DNA of 64,000 bases from Dyadobacter sp. 50-39. GTDB taxonomy: Bacteria > Bacteroidota > Bacteroidia > Cytophagales > Spirosomataceae. The position numbers were made by a program, and so were the translations under genes. Location: positions 310,001 through 374,000 of the forward strand of contig MKSR01000047.1 of assembly GCA_001898145.1 (NCBI GenBank). The letters run 5' to 3'. The notes below the pieces were generated by a model. It was not told the origin of the DNA. It made no database searches and saw nothing but the letters and a program-made list of their open reading frames with translations. Positions 35,686 to 44,306 of the stretch are shown here, one piece after another (the stretch's first letter is position 1; each line of letters opens with the position of its first letter).

Positions 35686-36573
35686 CTATTTTCGCTTCAT
35701 ACCATTGTGAATATCGACCAGAATGTGATGGTCATCCCTGACCCAGTTGCCACTCTGGTACTTTTTGTGCTTTCCGGTGAACAGATAATCCTCCAACATG
35801 TCATAAGCCTTGTGCGCTTCATCGACCGAGTAGAATGAGCTGATCCATGTGGCAGGAATTTTATCTTTTTTAACTACTCCTACACCTACATTGTAAAGCT
35901 TTACAATGCCTTGCGAAAACTCCATTGAAATATAATTCTGCTCCCTGAGCTGGGCGCTGTTCAGGATCGAGGCTGTATGCGCCAGATAATTGAGCAGCCT
36001 TGCGCGGATTTTCGCGTCGTTCTCGGATTGGAGGGGTTTTACACGCCACCAGTTGTTTTTGCCAAAGTATGGGTCGTCCTGGAAACGTAAGAGCTCACGA
36101 CCATATTCGGTCAGGGAGACGCTCTGATCCTGTGAAAATTCGAAGTTGATGAGCCGCAATCCATTGTCGGCATACGAGAAGAACACACCTATCTCTTCGG
36201 TTTTTCTGTTCGCGGTAAGAAAAATGGTGCGGGCGGTGGTGTCAAAGTCCCATTTTCCGGCCGTGTATTCTCCCGCCGTTCCCACTCTTGTAAAGGTGCT
36301 GTCAGGAAAGAAAGAGATCAGCATATTATGCTTGTCGCCTCCTTCGTATTGTCTTACAGGCTGCCCGTCAGGCTGCACAACACCCGACCGGGTTATACTG
36401 ACGCCTGAAATGCGCCATGTGCCGAGGATGTTCGCTGGTTTGGGTTTAATGCGCTCATCCCGGATCTCGCGTGAGGGACGCAAGGGACGCTTGGAACCGG
36501 TGCGATAAATGATCCCGTGCTGTTGCAGCAACGTGATGAATATAAAAAGTGCGAATAGTCTGAAGAATGTCAT
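35686..36573 (-). CDS. Exported protein of unknown function
   Basis: 295 residues. Residues 2-18 (TFFRLFALFIFITLLQQ) form a signal-like hydrophobic stretch without a clear cleavage site. The region from about residue 48 (ILGTWRISGVSITRSG) with SFFPDSTFTRVG, YTAGKWDFD and TIFLTANRKTEE looks like a lipocalin-like beta-barrel domain, as in small Bacteroidota proteins with a GTW motif. The C-terminal 120 residues have no recognised domain. The gene is convergent with bestrophin and divergent, by 181 bases, from the large PmoA-like/PVC gene. No function can be stated. Confidence 0.6.
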   Translation of the reverse strand: MTFFRLFALFIFITLLQQHGIIYRTGSKRPLRPSREIRDERIKPKPANILGTWRISGVSITRSGVVQPDGQPVRQYEGGDKHNMLISFFPDSTFTRVGTAGEYTAGKWDFDTTARTIFLTANRKTEEIGVFFSYADNGLRLINFEFSQDQSVSLTEYGRELLRFQDDPYFGKNNWWRVKPLQSENDAKIRARLLNYLAHTASILNSAQLREQNYISMEFSQGIVKLYNVGVGVVKKDKIPATWISSFYSVDEAHKAYDMLEDYLFTGKHKKYQSGNWVRDDHHILVDIHNGMKRK

Positions 36574-36754
36574 GGCGCGGCTGTTGATGGGGGTAGCAAC
36601 ACGCTAAAGTTAGCTAATTTCTTTGGTTGAAAAAGAAGTAAACAAGCAGCAACATGAAATTTTTGAGTAATTCCCGGCCATTATTTACTTATCTCCGCAT
36701 ACCGGGATGGTCATACTTCATCCGTAATTAATCCTAAACCAGTGACGTCTGCTC

Positions 36755-39700
36755 ATGAATCTGCTCAGGTTGCTACCACTTCTGTTTATTTTTTTATTTT
36801 TTGAATTTGAAAACAGCTTCCATCGTCCGGAATCCGGACATACGGCCTCTGGCTTGGCCGACTCTCCCTTGCGGGCTGTTCAGGATGCAAAAGGGGAGAC
36901 AATCAGTATTTTCAGGGGAAGCGAAGCCAAGCCGATTCTAACTCAAAATACAAAGGCCGACTTCCGGCCATACCTGCACCCGATCGTCGCCCCGGATGAC
37001 AACGGCATACTGACCGAGTACAGTCCAGGCCATCACAAGCACCAGACAGGCATTTACTGGGGTTATACCAGGGTTAATGGGCGTGACTATTTCCATCATC
37101 CGGGGGATGGGTACTGGAAAAAGGTCTCCGCACGCATAGTAGAAGCAAAGGGCACGAAAGTTCAATGGCAGACCGTTTACGACCTGCTCGATTCTACCGG
37201 AGCGGCCGTGCTAACCGAGACGCAAAACTGGTCGATGCGTGTCAAAGACGGTAAATATTTGCTCGACCTGGAATGGAATGGTGAAGCAAAAACCGACGTG
37301 ACTATCGGCAAATACGATTATGGCGGTCTATTTGTACGCATGCCGTGGAAAGAGGGCATTAAGGGAGAGGTTGTCAATGCGGCCCGTCAGAAGAATGAGA
37401 AAGCGGAAGGGCAGGCGGCCATGTGGGTGGACATCGGTATGCAGGTGGCGGGACGAAACGACCTGGCACATATTGCCATCCTGGACCACCCCTCCAACAA
37501 GGGTTATCCCCAGACCTGGCGCGTGGACGGACAGTTGGGCGCGGGGCCGGCGCGTGCCCGCAAAGGCGACTGGCATATCAAGAAAGGCGAAACCGAAACT
37601 ATCAGACATGAATTGGTCATTTATACAGGTGATTTCAAGGATGTCGAGTTGAATAAAACATTCGGAGAGTTTATCGGTAACACCGGCCAGTATAATACCA
37701 CTGCGCTTTGGGCATTGGCGCAAAAAGAAGGTAGGGAAGCCAAGTTCCTGAGTGCGCAGGAAGCGGTGGAAGCCATGACTGTCAAGGAAGGCTATCGTGT
37801 GAATGCCTTTGCCTCCGAACCCATGATGACCCAACCGATGGCCTTTTGCTGGGACGACCGCGGCAGAATGTGGATCGCTGAAAATAAGGACTATGAATCC
37901 AGGGGAAAGGGCTTTTCCAATGCCGGGACCAGCCGTATTCTGATCCTGGAAGACACTGACCACGATGGCGTGGCCGACAGCAAGAAGGTATTCATGGAAG
38001 GCATAGCCTTTCCGGCTGCACTGGCAGTCGGCTTTGGTGGTGTATTTGTGGGGGCGCCGCCTAACCTGCTATTTGTTCCTGATAAAAATGGTGATGACAG
38101 GGCCGATGTAGATGCTATCGAAGTGCGCCTAACCGGCTGGGGCATCCGCGACCGGCATGAAACGCTCAACAGCTTTCATTGGGGGCCCGATGGCTGGCTG
38201 TACGGCTTGCAAGGCTTTGCTACCCCTTCCAAAGTAGGCAAGCCGGTTGGGAAAGGTCAATTGTACAAGCACAACGACGCTTTCCCGGAGAATATTCAAG
38301 TAGAAGATGGCGTAGATATCAATGGCGGGGTATGGCGTTATCATCCCACAAAGCGCAAATTTGAAGTGGTGGCGCACGGGTTCAGTAATCCCTGGGGCAT
38401 TGACTACGATGCCAAAGGGCAAATATTTATCACTGCCTGTGTAATCCCGCATTTGTGGCATGTTGTGCCGGGCGGCATTTACCACCGGCAGGGGGGGCAG
38501 CATTTCAATCCCTATGTGTATAATGACATCAAGACAATCGCCGACCATACGCACCGCTCAGCGCATGGTGGTGCCCGGATTTATCTTTCAGATGCATTCC
38601 CGGCATCGGAGCGAGGCAAGATATTTATGGCCAACATTCACGAGCATGGCATTCTTTCTGACCAACTGGTGGCGAAGGGTTCAGGTTTTTCCGGTAAGCA
38701 CAGCGATGATTTCCTGATGGCCAATAATGCACAATGGGTGGGTTTTAGCATGGAAATAGGGCCCGAGGGCGGGATGTATATCCTTGATTGGCACGATGCC
38801 GATATCTGCGGCTCGGACGTGCTCAACTCGGAGACCGGCCGGATCTTCAGGGTTATGCCAAAAAATTCTCTTGCCGAAAACTGGAAAGGCCGGTTCGACG
38901 ATTTGAATAAATTCTCCGATGCAGATCTGGCTGCATTGCAAACCAGCAAAAGCGAGTGGCATGCCCGAAGGGCGCGGGTAATCCTTCAGAGCAGAGCAGC
39001 AAATGGAAAAATTTCAGCCGATGCGGTTGAAAAACTGAACACCCTATATCAATCAAAAGACAATGCCGACAATCGTCTGCGTGCCATGTGGGCGCTGCAG
39101 GTGACTGGTAATCTGCCGAAAACGACATTGACCAAAGCTTTGGCCGACGCGGACGCTCACGTGCGCGCCTGGGCGATCCAGTTTTTGTGCGAGGATGCGC
39201 AGCCGACGGAAGGGGTAACCAGTCATTTTGCGCAAATGGCGTCGAATGACCCGTCTCCGGTCGTGCGTTTGTATCTGGCGTCGGCAATGCAACGCCTGGA
39301 TATTCAGTCAAAATGGAACATTGCCAAGGGCCTGCTAGCGCATGCGGAGGACGCACAGGACCATAATTTGCCCAAGATGATCTGGTTTGGGTTGGAGCCG
39401 TTGGTGAAAGATAACGCCGGCAAGGCCCTGGAACTGGCTGCGGGAAGTAAGATCCCGATGGTAACCCAGTTCATCGCACGCCGGCTTGTTGATGCAGATC
39501 AGGTCAATGTGCTGGTTGCCGCACTGGGAAAACCCACCGCAAACCGCCGTGATATTCTCACCGGCATGCGCGACGGGTTGGAAGGCCGAACCGATATCAA
39601 AACACCTGAAAACTGGAATTTCGTTTATGCCAAACTCAGACAGGGCGACAAGCCCACTGCCCAACTGGCCGCTGACCTTAGTCGTCATTTCGGCGACACC

Positions 39701-40600
39701 GAGTCAGCGAAAACGGCATTGGCGACATTGAAAAGCAAATCCGTCGCATTGGAAGAACGCAAAAAGGCGTTACAGTTCCTTGCCGCCCGCCAGCGTTCAG
39801 AGCTTGCGACCGAACTCCCTGCATTGCTGAATGAGAATGCATTGCGTCTCGATGCTATCCGGGCCGTGGCCGGTTACGACAGCGAGCCTCTGGCGAAGCA
39901 GCTCATCGACGCCTATCCGAAATTCAATGCGCAGGAGAAATCGGAAGCTGTGCAAACCCTTGCTTCCCGACCAAAGTCCGGCTGGCTGCTGACCCAAGCC
40001 ATTTCAAAAAATGTCATTCCTAAAAAGGATGTGCCGACTTATGTAGCGCGTCAGCTTCGCCGGGTCGTCGGCAGTGGTTTTGTAGAAGTATGGGGGCCGA
40101 TCGACCACGTCGCGTTCGATGAAAAGGCTTACAAGAAATACCGCACCCTGCTCAGCGACAAGGCTGTGGCAGAAGCAAGCAAGGCTGAGGGCCGCCTCGT
40201 ATTCCAGCGCACCTGCGCTCCATGCCATAAACTCTACGGGGAAGGTGGTATCATTGGCCCGGAGCTCACCGGTTCCAACCGCGCTAACCTCGATTACCTC
40301 CTCGGCAACATCCTCGATCCCAGCGGCGAAATTCAGGACGACTACAAAATGGTGGTCATCACCACCCGCGACGGGCGTACATATGTAGGTAACGTTGCGA
40401 AGGAAACCGACCGGCAGCTCACATTACGCATTGTGGGGCAGGATGCGGTCGCGATCAACAAATCGGACATTCAAACCAGGGAAGTTACGCCAGCATCCAT
40501 GATGCCCACCGGGTTGTTGGATAACCTTTCCGAGAAGGAAGTGACCGAACTGATTGCATATCTGCGGACGACGGCGCAGGTGCCTTTGACGAAGAAATAG
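36755..40600 (+). CDS. PmoA-like (DUF6807) / PVC dehydrogenase / cytochrome c fusion
   Basis: 1281 residues with an N-terminal signal segment (3-18). Residues about 40-310 match the PmoA/DUF6807 type (HPIVAPDDNG, EYSPGHHKHQTGIYWGY, DYFHHPGDG). From about 345 (VKEGYRVNAFASEP...WIAENKDYE) comes a PVC-type beta-propeller dehydrogenase-like region with Asp-rich calcium-like loops (DTDHDGVAD, DKNGDDRAD). Helical HEAT-like repeats fill about 740-1100. The C-terminus is a class I cytochrome c with haem site CAPCH (Cys1154, Cys1157, His1158) and a Met ligand in ASMMPTG. Such proteins oxidise sugars or polyols in the periplasm and pass electrons to respiration; the substrate is unknown. The PmoA-like module at the front is less usual. 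Confidence 0.88.
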   Translation: MNLLRLLPLLFIFLFFEFENSFHRPESGHTASGLADSPLRAVQDAKGETISIFRGSEAKPILTQNTKADFRPYLHPIVAPDDNGILTEYSPGHHKHQTGIYWGYTRVNGRDYFHHPGDGYWKKVSARIVEAKGTKVQWQTVYDLLDSTGAAVLTETQNWSMRVKDGKYLLDLEWNGEAKTDVTIGKYDYGGLFVRMPWKEGIKGEVVNAARQKNEKAEGQAAMWVDIGMQVAGRNDLAHIAILDHPSNKGYPQTWRVDGQLGAGPARARKGDWHIKKGETETIRHELVIYTGDFKDVELNKTFGEFIGNTGQYNTTALWALAQKEGREAKFLSAQEAVEAMTVKEGYRVNAFASEPMMTQPMAFCWDDRGRMWIAENKDYESRGKGFSNAGTSRILILEDTDHDGVADSKKVFMEGIAFPAALAVGFGGVFVGAPPNLLFVPDKNGDDRADVDAIEVRLTGWGIRDRHETLNSFHWGPDGWLYGLQGFATPSKVGKPVGKGQLYKHNDAFPENIQVEDGVDINGGVWRYHPTKRKFEVVAHGFSNPWGIDYDAKGQIFITACVIPHLWHVVPGGIYHRQGGQHFNPYVYNDIKTIADHTHRSAHGGARIYLSDAFPASERGKIFMANIHEHGILSDQLVAKGSGFSGKHSDDFLMANNAQWVGFSMEIGPEGGMYILDWHDADICGSDVLNSETGRIFRVMPKNSLAENWKGRFDDLNKFSDADLAALQTSKSEWHARRARVILQSRAANGKISADAVEKLNTLYQSKDNADNRLRAMWALQVTGNLPKTTLTKALADADAHVRAWAIQFLCEDAQPTEGVTSHFAQMASNDPSPVVRLYLASAMQRLDIQSKWNIAKGLLAHAEDAQDHNLPKMIWFGLEPLVKDNAGKALELAAGSKIPMVTQFIARRLVDADQVNVLVAALGKPTANRRDILTGMRDGLEGRTDIKTPENWNFVYAKLRQGDKPTAQLAADLSRHFGDTESAKTALATLKSKSVALEERKKALQFLAARQRSELATELPALLNENALRLDAIRAVAGYDSEPLAKQLIDAYPKFNAQEKSEAVQTLASRPKSGWLLTQAISKNVIPKKDVPTYVARQLRRVVGSGFVEVWGPIDHVAFDEKAYKKYRTLLSDKAVAEASKAEGRLVFQRTCAPCHKLYGEGGIIGPELTGSNRANLDYLLGNILDPSGEIQDDYKMVVITTRDGRTYVGNVAKETDRQLTLRIVGQDAVAINKSDIQTREVTPASMMPTGLLDNLSEKEVTELIAYLRTTAQVPLTKK

Positions 40601-40625
40601 TGGAGGCCTCACGCCGGACTGATGG

Positions 40626-40994
40626 TTATCGAAGCCCGAACACCTCGTCTCCCAGGTCCTTATGTGCCGACGCGTATTGTAGAACGGATTTAACAAAATC
40701 ATTCAAAGTGACATCATATTGTGAAGCGAGCAGCGCAATCTTCTTGTGCAGATCGGACGAAACTCGTACGTTAAAAACGCCTTTGTAGGATTTTTCGGGA
40801 GCCTTACCTAATGCTTTGCAAGTTTCAATATAATCGTTCACGGAGTCCTTCATGCCTTGTTTGAGTTCTTCAACCGAAGTCCCTTCGAAAGTCACGAGGT
40901 CATTGACTCCGACCAACTTTCCGAAAAACACTTCATCCGAAGGACTATAATGGATACTGGCTGTGAATCCGTCGTAGGATAGCGAGTTAATCAT
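40626..40994 (-). CDS. HicB-like antitoxin, apparently without HicA
   Basis: 122 residues from the ATG at 40994; a TTG at 41036 would overlap the upstream gene. The N-terminal half (DGFTASIHYSPSDEVFFGKLVGV, then TSVEELKQGMKDSVNDYI) is the degenerate RNase H-like HicB fold, and the C-terminal half (FNVRVSSDLHKKIALLASQYDVTLNDFVKSVL) is a ribbon-helix-helix/helix domain for DNA binding. HicB normally neutralises the HicA mRNA-cutting toxin. The neighbour at 41033-41269 has no dsRNA-binding HicA pattern, so this seems an orphan or has an unusual partner. Convergent with the 1281-residue gene. Confidence 0.8.
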   Translation of the reverse strand: MINSLSYDGFTASIHYSPSDEVFFGKLVGVNDLVTFEGTSVEELKQGMKDSVNDYIETCKALGKAPEKSYKGVFNVRVSSDLHKKIALLASQYDVTLNDFVKSVLQYASAHKDLGDEVFGLR

Positions 40995-41032
40995 TCTCGG
41001 GAATTTAATACTGGGGTGCCGTGGGAGGCGGG

Positions 41033-41269
41033 TCAATTTCCTTCTTCCTCGTCCTCAACCCCCTCAAAATAATTCAGCACGGTCATCAACGGCAGCGTTG
41101 TCTTGTCCGCCGCATTTGACATCTGGATTACGGCGCGGTCGATTGAGTGGGCGTCGAAGCCGGAGAAATAGCCTTCAATCACTTCACCTGGCCGAATTTG
41201 GTAGGAAATGGCTTTGTTGATGTATTTCGAGGCGCGTTTTTGCAGGCCGGTGAGTTGCGGGGCGGACAT
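41033..41269 (-). CDS. Small protein of unknown function upstream of hicB-like gene
   Basis: 78 residues from the ATG at 41269. The sequence has no signal peptide, a basic N-terminal half (GLQKRASKYINKAI), PGEVIEGYFSGFDAHSIDRAVIQMSN in the middle and an acidic tail (EGVEDEEEGN). It lies 38 bases upstream of the hicB-like start on the same strand, so the two are probably cotranscribed. It has neither the lysine-rich first helix nor the GxH active site expected of HicA. It could be a distant toxin or an unrelated gene; I do not recognise it. Confidence 0.55.
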   Translation of the reverse strand: MSAPQLTGLQKRASKYINKAISYQIRPGEVIEGYFSGFDAHSIDRAVIQMSNAADKTTLPLMTVLNYFEGVEDEEEGN

Positions 41270-41490
41270 GGCGTTATAGTTGTTTCGTTAAGTAGTATCG
41301 GGCATCCTTGTGTCAAAGGTATCCATAGCCGTAAAAGTTTCCTGCGGGTGGCCGAAGTTTCCCGAAAAAACCTCCTCCATCCTTTTTCCTTTCTTTTTAG
41401 TGAGCATAATTTTCAATAGTACAAAACCAGTATTTTGTTGGAATGTGCCCGCTTTTGCTTTATATTCATAATTCAACCAAAACCAGGACT

Positions 41491-42615
41491 ATGCGCGCAT
41501 TGGGTAGATTACTTTTTGTTATTGCATTGTACATCAATGCTTTCGCGGCAGTTGCTGCCGATCAGCCGGAGACGTTGAAAACCGGGGCGCAGGCACCTGA
41601 TTTTAATCTGCCAGGCGTCGATGGGAAGCGTTATTCGTTGAAGAGCTTTGCCAATGCCGACATTTTAGCCATCGTCTTTACGTGTAACCATTGCCCGACG
41701 GCGCAGGCGTACGAGGAGCGTATCAAAAAACTTGCGTCGGATTACAAGGCGAAGAAAGTTGCAGTAGTAGCCATATCGTCCAACGACCCGAAAGCGATCC
41801 TGCTCGATGAATTAGGTTATACCGACATGAGCGATACCTATGAGGAGATGAAAATTCGGGCGAAGGATATGGCCTATAATTTCCCATATCTGTACGACGG
41901 CGCCGACCAGAAGATTGCGCTTGCCTATGGACCGGTGGCTACCCCGCACATCTTCATTTTTGACAAATCCAGGAAACTGCAATACAATGGCCGGATCGAC
42001 GATGTAGAAAAGCCATCAGGAACTCCGAAAAACCTTGACGCGAAAAATGCCATTGAAGCACTGCTGGCCGGCAAGCCGGTGCCGGTAGCAACCACCAAAA
42101 CATTTGGTTGCTCGATGAAATGGGCTTCGAAGGAAGATAATGTGAAAAAAGAACAAACTGCCTGGGCAAAAGAGCCGGTGACGCTGGAAACGATCGACGA
42201 AGCGGGAATAAAGGAGCTGATCCAGAACAAATCAGACAAGCTGCGGCTCATTAACGTATGGGCTACCTGGTGCGGACCCTGCGTAACCGAGTTCCCGGAC
42301 TTCATGGTTATGCACCACATGTACCGTCGCCGCGATTTCGAATTTATCTCGATCAGTGCAGACAATCCCGACAAAAAAGATAAGGCGCTGAAATTCCTGC
42401 AGACCAAATTTGCTTCCAACAAGAATTATATTTTCAATATCGAAGACAAATACAAGCTCATCGAAGCGGTAGATTCGAAATGGCAGGGCGCTTTACCGTA
42501 TACCATACTCGTAGAACCGGGCGGCAAAATCGTCTATTCACAACAGGGGCCCATTGACCCTGCGAAAATGAAGAAGCTGATCGTTGAAAACAAGTATGTC
42601 GGACGGTACTACTAA
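41491..42615 (+). CDS. Exported tandem thioredoxin-fold (redoxin) protein
   Basis: 374 residues from the ATG at 41491, with a signal peptide (RALGRLLFVIALYINAFAAVAA). Domain 1 (about 30-190) is peroxiredoxin/TlpA-like: GAQAPDFNLPGVDGKRYSL and the active site TCNHCPTA, a CxxC with Asn-His. Domain 2 (about 225-370) has a TlpA/ResA-type WATWCGPC site and ends in the VEPGGKIVYSQQGP cis-proline-like region. Two redox sites in one periplasmic chain suggest electron relay or thiol repair of exported proteins, perhaps cytochrome c or Tat substrates. The following TIM-barrel gene starts 29 bases after its stop. Confidence 0.87.
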   Translation: MRALGRLLFVIALYINAFAAVAADQPETLKTGAQAPDFNLPGVDGKRYSLKSFANADILAIVFTCNHCPTAQAYEERIKKLASDYKAKKVAVVAISSNDPKAILLDELGYTDMSDTYEEMKIRAKDMAYNFPYLYDGADQKIALAYGPVATPHIFIFDKSRKLQYNGRIDDVEKPSGTPKNLDAKNAIEALLAGKPVPVATTKTFGCSMKWASKEDNVKKEQTAWAKEPVTLETIDEAGIKELIQNKSDKLRLINVWATWCGPCVTEFPDFMVMHHMYRRRDFEFISISADNPDKKDKALKFLQTKFASNKNYIFNIEDKYKLIEAVDSKWQGALPYTILVEPGGKIVYSQQGPIDPAKMKKLIVENKYVGRYY

Positions 42616-42643
42616 CCCATATTCAAACAACCAACCTGACTTT

Positions 42644-43651
42644 ATGGAAGACCTGGACATTTCAAGACGCCGTTTTCTGGGCACGTCGGCCCTGGCGGCG
42701 GCGGGTTTCGTGATGGCTCACACCCCCATTTTCGGCGCTCCGGCTTATATCAAACGGCTTGGAAAGCCCAATTCACTTTTTAACGGCGTACAGGTAGGAG
42801 CCATCACTTACTCCTGGCGGAGCCTGCCAGGCAGCGCCGAGGATATTTTGAAGTATTGTATTGAAACCAATATCAGTGCGATCGAGCTTATGGGGCCTAC
42901 CGGAGAGTCGTTTGCGGGCGCTCCCGAGGCGCCGCCGCGTCCTAACCTGGCGCCCGGCCCGGATGGCAAGCGTCCCGAGATGACCGACGAGCAGAAAGCG
43001 GCACAGAAAGAGTATGCAACGAAAATGGCTGAATGGCGGGCGAAAGTGTCGATGGACAAATTTGTTCAGCTTCGCAAAATGTACAACGCGGCCGGCGTGA
43101 GCATCTATGGATTTAAACCCAATGCCCTTGGTGAGAAAAACACAGATGCAGAGGTGGATTATGCGTTCCGCGCAGCCAAGGCACTGGGCGCTAACCAGGC
43201 GAATGTAGAGTTGCCCAATGACCCGGCGCAAACCAAACGCTTGGGTGATATCGCGGCCAAAAACAAGGTGTACTGCGGCTACCATGGCCACACGCAACAG
43301 ACGCCGACCTGGTGGGATACCGCATTGGGCCAGTCAAAGTACAACGCGATGAATTTCGATATGGGGCACTATGTGGCGGCTGGTTATGACCCTTTCCCGT
43401 TGCTGGAAGCCAAGCACGACCATATCGTGAGCATGCACGTGAAGGACCGCAAAACCAAGGAGCATGGCGGAGCGAATGTCGTGTGGGGGCAGGGTGACAC
43501 GCCCATTGTGGCCGTGCTCGAAATGATGCGTGCGAAGAAATACAAATTCCCGGCAACGATCGAGCTCGAATATGAGATTCCAGCCGGCTCGGACCCATTG
43601 AAGGAGACGGCCAAATGCGTTGAATTCGCGCGCAAAGCGTTGGGTGCCTAA
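42644..43651 (+). CDS. Tat-type TIM-barrel sugar isomerase/epimerase
   Basis: 335 residues from the ATG at 42644 (open frame continues upstream). Starts DISRRRFLGTSALAAAGFVMA, a twin-arginine signal. The mature domain is AP endonuclease/xylose isomerase-like: VGAITYSWRS first strand, ISAIELMGPTGE with the Glu metal ligand, CGYHGHT, NFDMGHYVAAG, SMHVKDRK and PATIELEYE near the end, with metal ligands Glu, Asp, His, Glu as in this family. An insertion rich in Pro, Gly and Ala (EAPPRPNLAPGPDGKRPE) is unusual. It would interconvert or rearrange sugars in the periplasm; 3-keto sugar epimerases or lyases belong to this group. It follows the redoxin gene. Confidence 0.88.
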   Translation: MEDLDISRRRFLGTSALAAAGFVMAHTPIFGAPAYIKRLGKPNSLFNGVQVGAITYSWRSLPGSAEDILKYCIETNISAIELMGPTGESFAGAPEAPPRPNLAPGPDGKRPEMTDEQKAAQKEYATKMAEWRAKVSMDKFVQLRKMYNAAGVSIYGFKPNALGEKNTDAEVDYAFRAAKALGANQANVELPNDPAQTKRLGDIAAKNKVYCGYHGHTQQTPTWWDTALGQSKYNAMNFDMGHYVAAGYDPFPLLEAKHDHIVSMHVKDRKTKEHGGANVVWGQGDTPIVAVLEMMRAKKYKFPATIELEYEIPAGSDPLKETAKCVEFARKALGA

Positions 43652-43675
43652 AATGCAGATATATTTTTTTGAAAT

Positions 43676-43713
43676 AACGGGTCGTGAAGCAATTTTCTTC
43701 ACGACCCGTTTGC
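43676..43713 (+). terminator. Terminator-like hairpin
   Basis: Perfect 14-base stem AACGGGTCGTGAAG (43676-43689) / CTTCACGACCCGTT (43697-43710) with a 7-base loop, 25 bases after the TIM-barrel stop. Only three T residues follow directly, so it may be an incomplete intrinsic terminator or a 3'-end stabiliser. Confidence 0.75.
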
Positions 43714-43862
43714 ATTCCAGGTGGTGTATGGCATTGGCAGTAAATTTATGTTCTTCCTACAAGTCGGCGGGAAGCTTGATTCTTAGCAAATAGTGTCTGG
43801 GTAATGCTATTTCGTTACCATGATTCGTTCAATTATATCTAGAAATTTCTGGCTAAAAATTT

Positions 43863-43874
43863 TTTCGTACGAAA
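43863..43874. promoter_or_regulatory. Candidate BlaI operator
   Basis: TTTCGTACGAAA is a perfect 12-base palindrome, 40 bases before the blaI start and just before a promoter-like TACCTTTA (43882-43889), placing it over or between the -33 and -7 positions. BlaI/MecI dimers bind palindromes with GTA-containing half sites, so autorepression is plausible. Confidence 0.5.
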
Positions 43875-43913
43875 TTTTTCCTACCTTTAAAAAGTTGATT
43901 GAAAAACGAACAA

Positions 43914-44276
43914 ATGGAACCGACAAAATCAGAATTGGAAATATTGCAGGTGTTATGGGAACATGGTCCGTCGACGGTGCGCTTTGTGAATGACAAGCTC
44001 AATGAAGAGAAGCGTGCGGTGCAGTATTCGTCTACTTTGAAACTGATGCAGATTATGGCCGAAAAGGGCATTGTTGTCCGCGATGAGCGTAGTATGAAGC
44101 ATATTTATAGCCCAGCCGAGCCGGAAGATAAGACAAAATCGGCGTTGCTGGAACGCTTTGTGGACTCGATGTACAGGGGTTCGGCATCGAGCCTGGTGAT
44201 GCAGCTTTTCGGTAATAAAAGCACCTCCGCCGAAGAGTTGAGCGAGATCAGGGATTTCTTGAAAACGCTGGAGTAG
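43914..44276 (+). CDS. BlaI/MecI/CopY-family transcriptional repressor
   Basis: 120 residues from the ATG at 43914. Winged helix of the family: PTKSELEILQVLWEHGPSTVRFVNDKLNEE with YSSTLKLMQIMAEKGIVVRDE (recognition helix and wing), then the dimerisation tail SALLERFVDSMYRG and the C-terminal helix KTLE. The classical BlaI cleavage site cannot be confirmed. In this pairing the repressor is cut by the membrane peptidase next door when the sensor is triggered. It begins 30 bases before the M56 gene and has a palindromic operator upstream. Confidence 0.92.
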   Translation: MEPTKSELEILQVLWEHGPSTVRFVNDKLNEEKRAVQYSSTLKLMQIMAEKGIVVRDERSMKHIYSPAEPEDKTKSALLERFVDSMYRGSASSLVMQLFGNKSTSAEELSEIRDFLKTLE

Positions 44277-44306
44277 TAGTTATCCAATTGCCTAAATCCG
44301 TTAGCC

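Noticed and set aside
40626..41269. A complete HicAB toxin-antitoxin pair
   Set aside because: Only HicB-like features are visible; the neighbour has no HicA motif, so it is reported as unknown.
41288..41476. 62-residue minus-strand frame upstream of the 78-residue gene
   Set aside because: It lies mostly in the intergenic region before the redoxin start, with no domain or good start; kept as non-coding.
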